Shown: positions 53,099-64,000 of the stretch, piece after piece
Layout of the letters: each line of letters begins with the position of its first letter
Position numbering within the stretch: position 1 is the stretch's first letter
Assembly: GCA_020091685.1 (NCBI GenBank)
Contig: CM034601.1
Span: 38,524,034 to 38,588,033 of the forward strand
Direction: 5' to 3'
DNA from: Lutjanus erythropterus
Taxonomy: Eukaryota > Chordata > Actinopteri > Lutjaniformes > Lutjanidae
Length of the DNA stretch: 64,000 bases
Translations under genes and position numbers: made by a program
The notes under the pieces: generated by a model
What the model was told of the DNA's origin: nothing
Database searches by the model: none
What the model saw: the letters and a program-made list of their open reading frames with translations, nothing else

Positions 53099-54583
53099 GA
53101 AGATATATGTACTTACTTCAAATCAAGGACTTCTACTTGCGAAGTTAAAGTTAGCCAGCTAACATTAGCACTGTGAAACGGATGTTTGTTGTTATGTAAG
53201 CTAATCCTAGCTGTAGTGTATTTTGGCTAAATACTGTCAGCTGATGCAGCTAAATGCAGTTAGAAAATGTTAGCTACAGCAGCTAGCAGTGGGGATAGGT
53301 TTCAATCAGACTGAATGGTGTAATAATGATGATGAATTTACCAGTGTGTTGGACAGGTAAAAAAAAGTGTATGTTTAAAGTGACATCAACCTTTTTCATA
53401 GTGTAACCAGTGGTACAAATTAAGGTCCCATTCCATGTAGTGTGGCGGAGTCTTCCCAGTGAGCCAACATGCACAATAACAGAATTTTGTTTGACCTGAG
53501 TGTCATCAGAACCTTAATTAGTATTACAGTGTTTGCCGTACTATTTCACATCAAAATGGCTGCTGTGAAAAAGGTCTAATTCAATTTTTTTATATAATGC
53601 TGTGAGCACCACAAAAATTCAATTCTGTTCTTTTCATTTGTATTAGGCAGGTGTAGGCAGTAATATCAGAGTCAAAACCTGGACAAACAATTCACACCTT
53701 TCTGCATAGATGTGTAAGTGAGAAGCAAGAAGATGTTTTCGGTAATTTGCGTGAACCAGCACTTTAAATAAACAAGGGTCCACGTGAGTAAAAGCATGAG
53801 AGTAGATGTTGGCAACCTGACTCATTATGACCAATGCTAACATGATGATGTTTACCATGCTCACTATGTTAGTTTAGTGTGTTAGCTTACTAATATTTGC
53901 TAATTAACACTTAACACAAAAATTATCTTAAAGGTCCAGGTCCAAGATTTAGGGAGCATTTTGCTGCCACTGTAGGTTCTCCTGCACGCTGGTGATGGGA
54001 GCGTGAGGTGACAGGTATTCAGTTGGCTGTGATCGGCAAGCTTATTGCTAAATGCCACTAAATTCTATATGCTGCTCCTTTAAGCTCAGTTACTTGGATA
54101 TAAATTAAAGTACTGAGCAAACTGACCCTTCTTAAGTTGAGGACATCTTCTTGGGCTTTGGGAAACACTGATCAACATTTTTTGACATGTTCTGACATTT
54201 TAAGGATCAAATAACTAATCTATTAATGGTGGATAAAATTAACTGATTAATTGATTATCTGCAGTCCTAATACCAAAACATAAGATATACCAAAGATATA
54301 CTGTTACTTTCCAGCTTTAAGTTGTACTGTGATATAAATTTTCAGCCATACCGCTCAGCCCTATCTTACATCTTAACAAAGCTAATGTTAGCAAAATGCT
54401 TGCTAACTATTGATGTAGATTAGCTAGCTATTCAGCTAGTGTTTTGTTGTCATTTTCTTTTCAGATGTAACTACCTAGCTCATGATTGATGCAGATTAGC
54501 TAGCTGGTTAGAACTATTAGTGGAGCACAGAGCAAAAAGAAACAGGGTTTATGAGGGGTCATTTTTAGAGCCTTCACCTGATA

Positions 54584-55120
54584 GTGACAGAGGAAAAGTC
54601 AAGGGATCACCAAAGTGTGAATATCTGTACAACTGCCATTCACCAGGAAACACAAATCATCGGAATCACCGTAGACAGTACAACCCATAAGGATATTTTA
54701 TATGCAGATGATTTATTATTATGCATACAAAACCCATCAACATCACTTCCTGCAGTGTTTAAACTCATAGAAAGATTCTCTTCCATCTCAGGCTGTCCCC
54801 AAAACCCAAACCTTCTGGAACAATGTAATAACCCTCATCTCTCAAATATTAGACCACAAGATCCAACTTCCCCCCGCCCTCTGCCTCTTAGGAGACCTCA
54901 CACCCATTAGTCACCTACACAAACACCACAACCCCATACTCATGACCTTGACCACTGCAAAAAAGACAATTTTGCTCAACTGGAAATACAGAAACAAATT
55001 AATAATGTCACAATGGATGGACTTGTTGGCTGAACACATCTCAATGGAACAAATCACCGCATCTAATAATAATGTTTGTTTGTTTTTGTTTGTCTGCTCA
55101 TTGAATGAAGGGGGAAAAAT
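54584..55120 (+). pseudogene. L1-type LINE ORF2 C-terminal relic
   Basis: A first frame reads GITVDSTTHKDILYADDLLL and then CIQNPSTSLPAVFKLIERFS, where YADD is the reverse-transcriptase catalytic motif C followed by the L1-like S-L-P-x-x-x-K-L-I-E-x-F text. After a frameshift, 54942-55075 reads LTTAKKTILLNWKYR..WMDLLAEHISMEQ, the usual end of L1-type ORF2 in fish. Everything upstream of motif C is gone and the middle is frameshifted, so it is inactive. Confidence 0.8.
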
Positions 55121-55149
55121 ATACATGTACAACTTGTAATACATCAATA

Positions 55150-58100
55150 GATGTATTACAAGTTACAAGATGTATTGAGATTTTTCAGTCTGGACCACAT
55201 AAGCAGACCCCCCAACAGACAGACTAACATTGTCACACAATGGTTAAAAAAAGTCATTCCAATTATACCAGAGAGGATAGAAGAGACACATTTAAAAGAA
55301 AGATTGCCAAATGATGTAATAATTATACTGTCCCTCCAGGAAGTTGCAATGTTGCATTGCAACACTTTATACAAATTCAGCCCATCCCTGTGACTTCTGC
55401 ACAGCCTTGCAATTTTGTCCAAACTTTTTACCCAAACTTGACCAATCATCAGCTCCACCACCATAGCAGTCCCCAGCGAAAACATTATCCATGTACACCT
55501 CAGTGAGCTAACTCAATGTTTTGTTTTTTATTATTCACAGTTTTTTGTATTTATATCTTTTTTTTATTTTGTCACTGGTACTAAAAAGAACACAGTCTTT
55601 ATCATTGTTGTTGACATTCATCAATGGTTGGTGCACTTTTATTTTATAATTTTTGACTAAGTTTAAGCTCCAAAAGTTTTTTGCTTTCTTGTGTAATACA
55701 CTTCATTTACAAATAAAGCATAGGCTTTTTGGTAAGGTCACTTAGAACACTCAGTGTACTTTTATTCTCCCTGGAACAAGTTGCCTTTGATTTGAATGAA
55801 TTATGAAAAAATAAAATCACAAATTTCCTTTGGAATTTTAATTTACTGCCACAATTACATTGCAAAAAAATGCATAAAAAGATTGCAACATGCATCACTG
55901 TTTTTAAGAAAAGGCATTTTAGGCTGCAACAATCCCAAAAACAGCCTGTGAAATCCTGTCTTGACTTATTAGGTGTGCCAGAGTATGCAGGTATACAGGA
56001 GTGGTTCAGCAACTTGTAATATGCTGACATCAAGACTTCTAACACCAGGCAGCTGAATGTCTGTGTTAATGTACAGCAACATTTAAAGACAGACAATCCA
56101 ATCACGACATAAACTCTGCAATCAGAGAAATACCAAGGATTGCATTAACTGTATGAAGAAGCTGTGTTTACTGTTGTTTCATCAGTTGGAACCAATGCAA
56201 CAACACGAAATTCACATTACTGCGCTCTTCTGCAATCACACACCTCCTCATGCATGTGGATACCAAGTTACAGAGAATTTGTTACATAATTTCCTGTGTG
56301 TTGATAAATAACCTGTCCTTCTAACACAAACATGTTGGTTCTTGAGCTGTTTCTTTGTTCTTCAGAAGTCACGCCTCACTTGTATGATGCATGGTAGGCA
56401 TGTCCTGCACTGCCTGGACCATCACATTTTATACTGAGCTATTTGAGGACATGTTCCTCCCCCTGGCTCCGGATGTTACTTAAAATCAGAACTGTTGACA
56501 CACTGACCAGGGGCAGGAGAGGGTGATATTAATATGTCTAATTGCTATTAATTAAAGCAGAACATGAGAACATTGTTTCACTTTTTTCTTTTTTTGTGGA
56601 ACTCAAGAGCCTAAAAGAAATTATGCCATTAAAAATATATATATTTACTTAAATAACAGCGTTAAATCTTATATCATGGGCCACTATTTACCAACATAAT
56701 ACATTGTTGAGGGTTGAAATATTTTCACTTTGGATATTGGAATATCACATTCAAGTGAAAGTAAATGTCAGTTTTAAAATTTTCTATGAAAACTATTTAA
56801 TTTTTCAGGTACTAAAAGAGACAAATCAGGTTTGCAGCTGACTGTGACCAATGTTTAATTATTATTTTTTTTAAGTTTGTAAAACTAAAAGATTCAAGTT
56901 TATCTAAAGAAGAAAAGTAAATTATTTCAACTTCAGATGATAGGTCAGCAAAACTTTTAAAAGTTTATTTCAAATCTTAAGACTCTGAGTTGGGCTTTAA
57001 ACTCAGTGTGCATTGTGTTTTTGGTTTTTGGGGGGGGTTTTTTGCAGTGTAGTGTTTCCTGAAAACATTTGAAAAGTTTTGTATCAACAGACTATTGTCA
57101 AACATGACTATCTCATGTTATTATTACATGCTGAAATGGATGTGTTATATTTATCATCACTATTGGAGGGCTGGCAAATAATCAAAAATTGTAGTTCATT
57201 GTTTATCAGTTTTTAGGGGAATCATGTAGTGACAATAGAATTACAACATGTCATAACTTGACACATTTCTGTGGTGTCCTCCAGGCAGATTACAGTCCAC
57301 TACAATGCCTCACGGTAGACTAAATCCAGCATTTTATCAGAATCATCAATAAACTGTAAACTGTAAACAGAGCACACATGCAGACAATCTGCAAAAAAAA
57401 AATCTGATTTACAGTTTATCTTTTGGTGAAGTAAAGTCACCATGCTGCCCTCTGGTGGCTGCATCAAAGATGAGGAACAGAACAGAGACCTTTGTTTTGT
57501 CAGGGCCCAAAAGTTATGGAAGATTTAAAATCCCTAAAGAAAAAGAAACCAAACAAAGAAATAAAGTTACATGCAATACACATTGTGATATGTTTCATTT
57601 CATACATGCATTAAATGAATAACGGATTTTAAATGTTCAATTTGTTTTAAAACACTGACTGAATATTTTTTCTTATTTGTGTCATGAATTTTCTCTGACA
57701 GGAATGGATTGTCATGTCAGACACCACAGGCATGTTTTTGTGAATACCTGGTCAGTGCTGACAGCTAATTACTGTTAGTTTGCTGGTGTTAGTTTCAAAT
57801 AAACACTGACTGGTTTAATGGAACAAGATAATGCTAAAGTCTGCAAGGACTCCTGACAGTCAGCTGTCATTTTTGCTCCAACAACACAACAAAGTGACAC
57901 ATCTCAGAATATTACTGTAAGATGAGACCTGTGCTAACACTAATTAGCTGTCAACGCTTACTGACACAAGCTAAAGTGTCTGTTTGTGCAGCTTCCTGCA
58001 GCACAAACAGACACTTCAAAATGCAGACAGTCAAAACGGAACTACATGTACAGGAAATAAAAGCATTCCTGTAGCTAATAGCCCACAGGAAACTGTTTGT

Positions 58101-58540
58101 CATGGCTGCCTTCAGTTGGCAGGTCGAGAGCGGGTCAGAGACCTTGGCTGGTCGGACCAGCTGACTTCTTGTTGGCTCCCGCCACACATGAACAGGATAA
58201 AATGATTGAATTATAAGCTTCTCTACAGTTTTCACATGGCAAATGACTTTCAAAGCCTTTTACAGACGCTCCTTGTACAGCAATTGTGAGTGAGAAAACA
58301 GCCACATTCCATACCTGGGGACTTGCATTCACCTCATCATTGAAATTCACAGCAGGCATTTTTTGCACTGGCAGGTTTCTCCTGTCCTCTGCTGGACACC
58401 TTTCTCTTTGTTTTCAGTGTTGTGGTTTGATTTTACAGGTATACTATGCAGAATTTGTCATTTTGGTGTTTGTAAAGACACCATTCAAAGTTGGCCCTTC
58501 CTCCCCGACTCAGTGAGTGAGCGAACCCATACACATTACT
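55150..58540. other. Gene-free stretch
   Basis: No exon is recognised. 56850-57050 shares text (CAAGTTTATCTAAAGAA-AAAA and AGGTCAG-AAAAC) with 23550-23640 and is a dispersed repeat. 57960-58500 is moderately GC-rich, possibly a fish repeat or the 5' region of the LINE that follows. The rest is AT-rich with no visible structure. Confidence 0.5.
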
Positions 58541-58544
58541 CAGT

Positions 58545-59147
58545 TTGACTTGGCCTGTCAACCCAGCTCCGCGGGGCTCTTCCTCTGCCCATCCTCCGCC
58601 ATCCGCTCCCGTACCGAGGGTACAGTCTCATCCTCCACCACAAGCTGCGTCTCCTACCACCCTGATCATCGGCAATTCAATTATGAGGTACGTCAGGAGA
58701 CGATCGGCAGAGACATTCTTTTTTCCTGGTGCTAAAGTGGCTGACATCCAGGCGAAATTCCCTGGTCTCCTGGTGAAGTATCCCAGCACTAGGAATGTTA
58801 TTATCCATGTTGGATCCAATGACGTCTCTATGCAGACTACTGAAATTTTAAAGCAGGATTTTAGCAGGCTTCTTCACATGTTGAAAGACTGTGGAAAGTG
58901 TGTCTTCATTTCCAGACCCCTGCCTCCGCTGGGCTACAGCGTTGGCCGTTTTAGCCGTATCCTCAACCTCCATACATGGCTCCAGTCTGCCTGTGTAGCA
59001 CACAGGATGGTTTTTATTGACAATTTTAACCTCTTCTGGAAATGTTCTCCCTTTTATCTGAGGGATGGAATCCATCCTAGCAGGCTGGGTGCACGAGTTT
59101 TAATGGACAACATATTTTATTCAGTTTTAAATGCTCCTGCACGTTGA
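58545..59147 (+). pseudogene. L2-type LINE ORF1, SGNH-hydrolase (esterase) domain
   Basis: About 200 codons are open to TGA. After a Pro/Ser-rich lead the SGNH blocks are visible: TLIIGNSIMR (block I, with GNS where lipases have GDS), NVIIHVGSNDV (block III, GxND) and LRDGIHPSRLGARVL (block V, DxxH). LNTWLQSAC-like text (LHTWLQSACVAHRMVFIDNF) is typical of fish LINE ORF1 esterases. The role in the element is thought to be membrane/RNP handling. The true start may be upstream. It is the best preserved part of the element. Confidence 0.85.
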
Positions 59148-59667
59148 CTACTGTCTGCGATATGCTCGGATGACCAGGTGTGCTCGTCACAGGTCATTTC
59201 CGGTCACCAACCACTGACCGACTTCTTCTCTGCACATCTGTCATCTTCCCAGGCACGTATTAGCTCATCAGCTCCCCCTTGTGCTCAGGTAGTTTCAAGA
59301 CCAATACAGTCTCCTCTACTGGTATGTGCTCGGCTTCACTGGCATTAAAGCCTGACCTAAACTGGTTGAGTTCGGCCTCCAAGTTTTTAAAGGAAGTTTG
59401 TGGTGATCTTAATCTTTCACAGATAATTACTGCCCCATACTAGGCCAAACTTATAGGACCTCTCTAAGTCATCTCTTCTTGACTTAATCTTATCGAACAG
59501 AACAGAAAAAAATTCTGACTCTGGAGTATTTGTACTTGGTTTTAGCAACCATTGTCCAGTAGCTTGCATCAGAAGTACCAGAATAAGAAAACAATGTCCC
59601 CGCATGGTATCCAGAAGGAATTTTAAACACTTTGATGAGCAAACTTTTTTGAAAGATCTCCTGGCAT
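59148..59667 (+). pseudogene. Decayed LINE endonuclease region
   Basis: Only scraps of the EEP endonuclease are readable in broken frames: GDLNLSQIITAPY, a DLILTNR-like stretch, and VFVLGFSNHCPVA where intact elements have GFSDH. The Asp-to-Asn change removes a catalytic residue of the family, and most of the N-terminal endonuclease is deleted. A frameshift near 59668 separates it from the reverse transcriptase. Confidence 0.7.
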
Positions 59668-60933
59668 GTGATACTCATGGCACTGCTTGACCACTTCTGT
59701 AAATCATTCAACTCAATAGTCAATAAGCATGCACCTTTTAAAAATTATAGAATACAGAATAGGTCAAGCCCCTGGTTTTCGTCAGAAGATTCTTCCTTGA
59801 TTAAGGAGAGAAATAAAGCTTGGACTCTGGCCAGACGTACTGGGGACCCTAGACATTTACTTGCTTTCAGACAGCTTAGAAACAAATGTACATCTGTGAT
59901 AAGAAAGGCTAAATTGGATTATTATTTTAATCTAATCCCAAAATCATATTCAAATCCAGCAAATTTCTGGAAAGCAGTAAATACTCTTAACTGCAAGTCC
60001 TCCATCTCATTCCCCCCTCTCACCACAGAAAATGGGTCCTCTATATCAGATCATACGGAGATTTGTGTAGCTTTTAATTAACATTTTGCATCTGCTGGTA
60101 ACCTGTTTGATGAAACCTATACAGGTCCACCACTGTCTGCTATTGATCCCATCACCCCTATTATGACAACTCCTTGCTTTTCATTGCGGACTTTCTCTAT
60201 TGATGAAGTGGCCAACGCACTCTGGTCTATGGATCCTAAAATGTCTGTCAGAGAGGACAAACTTGACCCCTTCTTTTTAAAGCTTGCTGTACCAATTGTG
60301 GTCACCTACATTACGCATATTTTTAACCTTTCAGTTTCAAATGGCTCGGTCCCTAAGGTTTGGAAGGTCTCTTGTGTAACACCTTTGCATAAAGGCGGTG
60401 GAACAGCCAACCTTAAAAATTATAGACCTATTTCTAAATTATCGTGCTTAGAAAAAATATTGGAATCTCTTGTTAATAATCAGCTAAGATCATTCCTCTC
60501 AACACACTGCATTCTCAGCATGCATCAGTCAGGTTTTAGGGAAAGACATAGCACTATTACTGCCACTCTTGTTTTAAATGACATCATAACAGCTCTAGAT
60601 AAGAAAAAACATTGTGCGGCTCTTTTTATTGATCTCTCAAAAGCGTTCAATACAGTGGATCATACATTGCTCCTAAAAAGACTTCGTAGTCTTGGATTTG
60701 ATGAATTGGCTCTTAAATGGTCTCAGAGTTACCTCAGTGACAGGCAGCAGTGTGTTTCTATTTGTAATGTTAAATCTGAATTTATCCGAATAGCAAAAGG
60801 TGTCCCACAAGGCTCGATTCTGGGGCCTGTTCTGTTTTCAATTTACATCAATGATATTACCTCAGTTGCCTCTCTTTGGCTTTCTATGTCCATGTGCTTT
60901 TATTTTCTATTGTTTTACTCAGCTACATTGTAA
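59668..60933 (+). pseudogene. L2-type LINE reverse transcriptase (one nonsense codon, catalytic block deleted)
   Basis: One frame with a TAA at 60079-60081. It reads SPWFSSEDSSLIKERNKAWT early, then VWKVSCVTPLHKGG, NYRPISKLSCLEKILE, LFIDLSKAFNTVDHTLL (motif A; AFN for the usual AFD) and GVPQGSILGPVLFSIYIND (motif B). Straight after DITSV the sequence jumps to 3' tail text, so motif C (FADD) and the thumb are missing. Dead element. Confidence 0.88.
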
Positions 60934-60982
60934 ATGAGGTCTCTACCTCAATGTATTCCCGAGTATAAATAAAGGTTGAATG
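60900..60982 (+). other. LINE 3' tail
   Basis: GTAAATGAGGTCTCTACCTC, then GAGTATAAATAAAGGTTGAATGAAT. This is the characteristic end of fish L2 elements, a short 3' UTR ending in a TGAA-type repeat. It confirms + orientation and the clade. Confidence 0.8.
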
Positions 60983-63900
60983 AATTTCCATTACAACAGT
61001 GCTTCCCACTTGAAGGTGGATCTAGATTAGCCCTTAATTTCTTCACAATAAATGTCCACTGTTGTTTCACCATTTAAAAATGAAGCAGCACAAACAGGAA
61101 ACGTTTTCATTCAGAGGGGTTTCATCAGCTTTAACTTAATATGACTCCGACACAGCTGAAAGCAAATTTGAAATGGTTAAAAAATGCAGATACCTGAAAG
61201 TACAAACAGCGACACAGGAGAGGAAACTATATGTCAAAGTAAAGAGATTCAGTTAGAAGCTACAAAAGCACTGACAGCTGAACAAAAAGAGAAGACGTCC
61301 ATCTCAGGTGCAGCTCGGCGTGATAAAAGTGGCAATGGAAATGCAAATCAGCACAGCATGGTTTGACTGGTGCGGCCACAAGTGCCAGTGGAGCCTCGAG
61401 AGAGAGATCGAGCGAGAGAATGAAGAGAGGGAATAGTCAGAACAAAGCAGGGAATCATAGAAATTAATCTTAATTTTCTGATTATTTCACAGTAGTTAGT
61501 GTGTGTGTGTGTGTGTAGCTCAGCCATGCAGCACAGACCTGCAGCTCTTTATGTATTCATGACACAGACAGAGAGCAGAGGACAGAGAGACACAGACAGC
61601 AATGTAACCTGGTTGCTATGGTTTATTATGAGCCACTTTTACACAGAAATCCCACAATATTGCTGGAATGAAGGCTCAATTCAACACAACCTGTGTGTTT
61701 TACACTCATCCAAGCCATGCCAACACAAAGCCTCAGTGTACATACAGTGTGCTGGTGCTGTAGTTGACAAATAGGTGAAATAAGTCTGTGATTCAAAGAT
61801 TACAGTCACAAACTGCAGTGAACATGTAACTCGATAGCATCCTGTCCCACTGTGCCGGCTTACACAGACATTTACACAGACGTCACCTCGGCTCTTTACC
61901 ACCTTCCCTGGTGGATCAGATGCAGAACAAAAAGGCCCATGTCCGTATCTTTTATGCAGACATAAGGTGGAATAATGCCTCAATAATCCCGCCTTGTACA
62001 GGCTGTGTAAAACGTATGAGTACAGAGTTCTGACCTGACACAGTGTGTGTTGTTATTGTCTAGGGGCTACAAAAGACATTCAGACACCACCAGTGTGTCA
62101 TAAGCATTGGGGATTATATACATTGTTTTCAGGGTTACTTCAAAAATGTATTCTGATACAGTTACAGTTACTTACCTCAAAACTGTGGTTACTAATCTAT
62201 TCCAAGTAGTACAATATCAAAGTAATATAACTTGATTAACTGCATTGCATTTTTATTACCTTGTTACTACATATGTTCATGCTGTTTAGCCTATTATTTT
62301 TGATGCTTGTTGTTAAGTTTATTAATTGTTCAGATATTCCTTCATTATGTACAAGTGCTAGTTTAGATATATATTGGTAATATTTAAATGTTGATGTTAA
62401 GTAGCTTTGCACACATCACACATCAAACAAACTTAAAGTAAACTACCATGAACATATTGTTTGGCTTGTGTTTTTACCAACACACATGCTGGTCACCAGC
62501 ATTTCCACCTACAGTCCCAAAATATTTTTCAGTGTTATAGACAGGTTAGGCAGCTGACTGGATTTATATGTTGCTAACATTATGATTGGTCCAACATATA
62601 ATGTTTCTTTAAATTAGAGGATGGGGTCTTGGATGATGACAGTATTTTCACAGCTGAGGACAGAACTGTTGCTGCACTGATTTGTTCCTCTTTTCTGATT
62701 TAAAGACAAAATGATGTTCAACTTCCACCCAGTGAAGAATGTTTTTTTCACTTGAAGTCATTATAATGAATTGGAAACTGTGAGGTTAGCTGGTTTTACT
62801 GACACCAGAGTGCAGTTGCGGGACTCGTCAAGTGTTATTAAGTGTGTGCACTGTGCATGGTAGTCAATTATTCTTTATTTAAAAATGTGTTTCAGAACTG
62901 TAATGCTGCTAAATAATCCCCACCTTTACTAAATGTAACTGTAGTCTGATTATATCATTTTTCTCTGTAACTGTAATGGAATAGTTACCTTTTTTTCAAT
63001 CCTGATTACATAATCCTGTTACATGTCATCTGTTACTCTCCAAGCTTGATTGTTTTGAAGGAAATCCTGCTTAGTGTACCTTTAATGTGGCAATGAATAT
63101 TCATGTCACAATAAAATTTGATTCATTCAGTTTTTGATGAAAAAAAGCTAAATAATTATATATTTGCTATATTATATTTATATTAAAATTGCATATGTAA
63201 AAAGGAAATACATGGCATATGACTTTATTTCAGTATGTAATCCGTTTTTATTCAAGCATTTTAAATGTCCAGACTGGTTGAGAGGAAATGAGCAATATTT
63301 CAGAGGTAATAAATTTGGGTGTTTCAAAACCAAGAGATTTGATCCTGGGATACGATTTGGAAATCTAATCCTCCCCAGAGTGCAGATTAAATGTTATTTG
63401 GGGTATTTCAAAACTCCAAGGTGGAAATCAGGATGATTTTATGCCAAAAATCAGGATTATCCTGGTCCAACTGGATCAATTCAGCATGGATTCAAGGTGG
63501 ATGTGGAGTTATGTGGGGTTCATGAGATGTATTTAGTCATTCTTCTATTCATTTCTTGCATATAAAATAGGGCCGCACAGTTAATTAATTGTAGAAATCG
63601 CAATATGGCTTTTGGCATTTTCAAATTGCAGGAGAAGCAATATCTGTTAAAGACAAAATGAGTGAGAAAACCTTTAAATGAATGAATGTGGTGAGACAGA
63701 GATGTCCTGTCCTACACATCAGATTCTAGACTTAAAAAAACATCTTTGTTTGGTACAGATTCCTACAAAAAGAAAAAATCACACTATAGTCATTTTAACA
63801 TGTTTTTCAATCAATATAAGAATAATGATGTAAAAATTACTATTACCTCTAATATTGCAAATCATATCACAATTGCAATATCAATCAAAATATTCGCAAT

Positions 63901-64000
63901 TAGATGATTTTTCAAAATCGTTCAGCCCTAATATTAAAGTAAAACAGATCATGCCAAAACAATATCCATTCCAAATTAAATAATTGACCAACAAACAACA
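60983..64000. other. Right flank, no gene recognised
   Basis: It includes a short (GT)n at 61500-61517, a probable MITE at about 62120-63050 whose ends carry TTAC-rich inverted text (GTTACTTCAAAAATG and, reversed, GTAACAGATGACATG), and the MITE at 63567-63937. The remainder is AT-rich. I see no exon on either strand. Confidence 0.5.
63567..63937. mobile_element. MITE with AGGGC(C/T)GCAC ends
   Basis: The left AAAATAGGGCCGCACAGTTA and the reversed right ATATTAGGGCTGAACGATTT are inverted, and both continue into AATCGCAATATGG- and AATTGCGAATATT-like text. Elements with this opening are widespread in fish. Confidence 0.7.

Larger units (their letters stand above)
50143..54580. other. Upstream flank of p2rx1; promoter not resolved
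   Basis: 50143-50600 is pyrimidine-rich on + (purine-rich on the gene strand). No TATA box is recognisable on -. A fish repeat is at about 52110-52195 (GACATGCAGCAAAGGGCCAC). A poly(A) run of 30 is at 52419-52448, followed by A/C-rich repeat text to 52760. An (AAT)n tract is at 53066-53098. No exon is recognised. Confidence 0.5.

Noticed and set aside
57951-58368. Possible exon(s) from overlapping open frames on both strands
   Set aside because: No recognisable domain or phase-compatible neighbours; the sequence looks like repeat DNA ahead of the LINE.

Overview
This window is vertebrate genomic DNA, most likely from a ray-finned (teleost) fish. The evidence is small exons with GT-AG introns separated by kilobases, an AT-rich background, fish-type LINE, Tc1-like and short TTAA-flanked elements, and many dinucleotide repeats. 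No prokaryotic operon, CRISPR array, phage, viral gene or recognisable RNA gene is present. Two protein-coding genes can be reconstructed exon by exon with matching splice phases.

The left part (about 0-26 kb, + strand) is the 3' half of a calcium/calmodulin-dependent protein kinase kinase gene, camkk1-like. Six exons (382-435, 3497-3570, 8910-8997, 11213-11341, 13512-13615, 17635-17707) encode the C-terminal kinase lobe, the autoinhibitory/calmodulin-binding segment and the tail. A 48-bp in-frame candidate cassette exon lies at 16113-16160. The exons for the N-terminus, ATP-binding site and activation loop lie upstream of the window. The 3' UTR may run to poly(A) signals near 25.87 kb.

The right-centre part (50.14 down to about 25.97 kb, - strand) is a complete coding sequence for a P2X ATP-gated cation channel, p2rx1-like, in 13 exons (443 residues as modelled). 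All ten extracellular cysteines, the ATP-contacting residues and both membrane segments are present. The two genes converge tail to tail, and their best poly(A) signals are only about 100 bp apart. Both belong to calcium signalling: the channel admits calcium on extracellular ATP, and the kinase responds to calcium/calmodulin. From memory, the mammalian paralogues CAMKK2 and P2RX4 are also convergent neighbours, so this looks like an old linkage kept after genome duplication.

Introns and flanks are full of mobile DNA. They hold a family of TTAA-flanked foldback elements (several copies), a roughly 2-kb long-TIR element, a hAT-like TIR element, two Tc1/mariner-type relics and minisatellites (one split by a TTAA element). 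There are also three LINE relics: an RT fragment at 6.9-7.3 kb, an L1-type ORF2 tail at 54.6-55.1 kb, and an L2-type element at 58.5-61.0 kb with an SGNH-esterase ORF1 and a broken reverse transcriptase. From 50.2 kb to the right end there is no host gene that I can support.

I found no clearly new biological system. The points most worth checking are a GC-AG intron in camkk1, the 48-bp candidate cassette exon, a 141-bp stop-free optional intron in the p2rx1 tail, the overlapping or abutting 3' ends, and a TTAA element whose empty site can be read from the minisatellite it interrupts.
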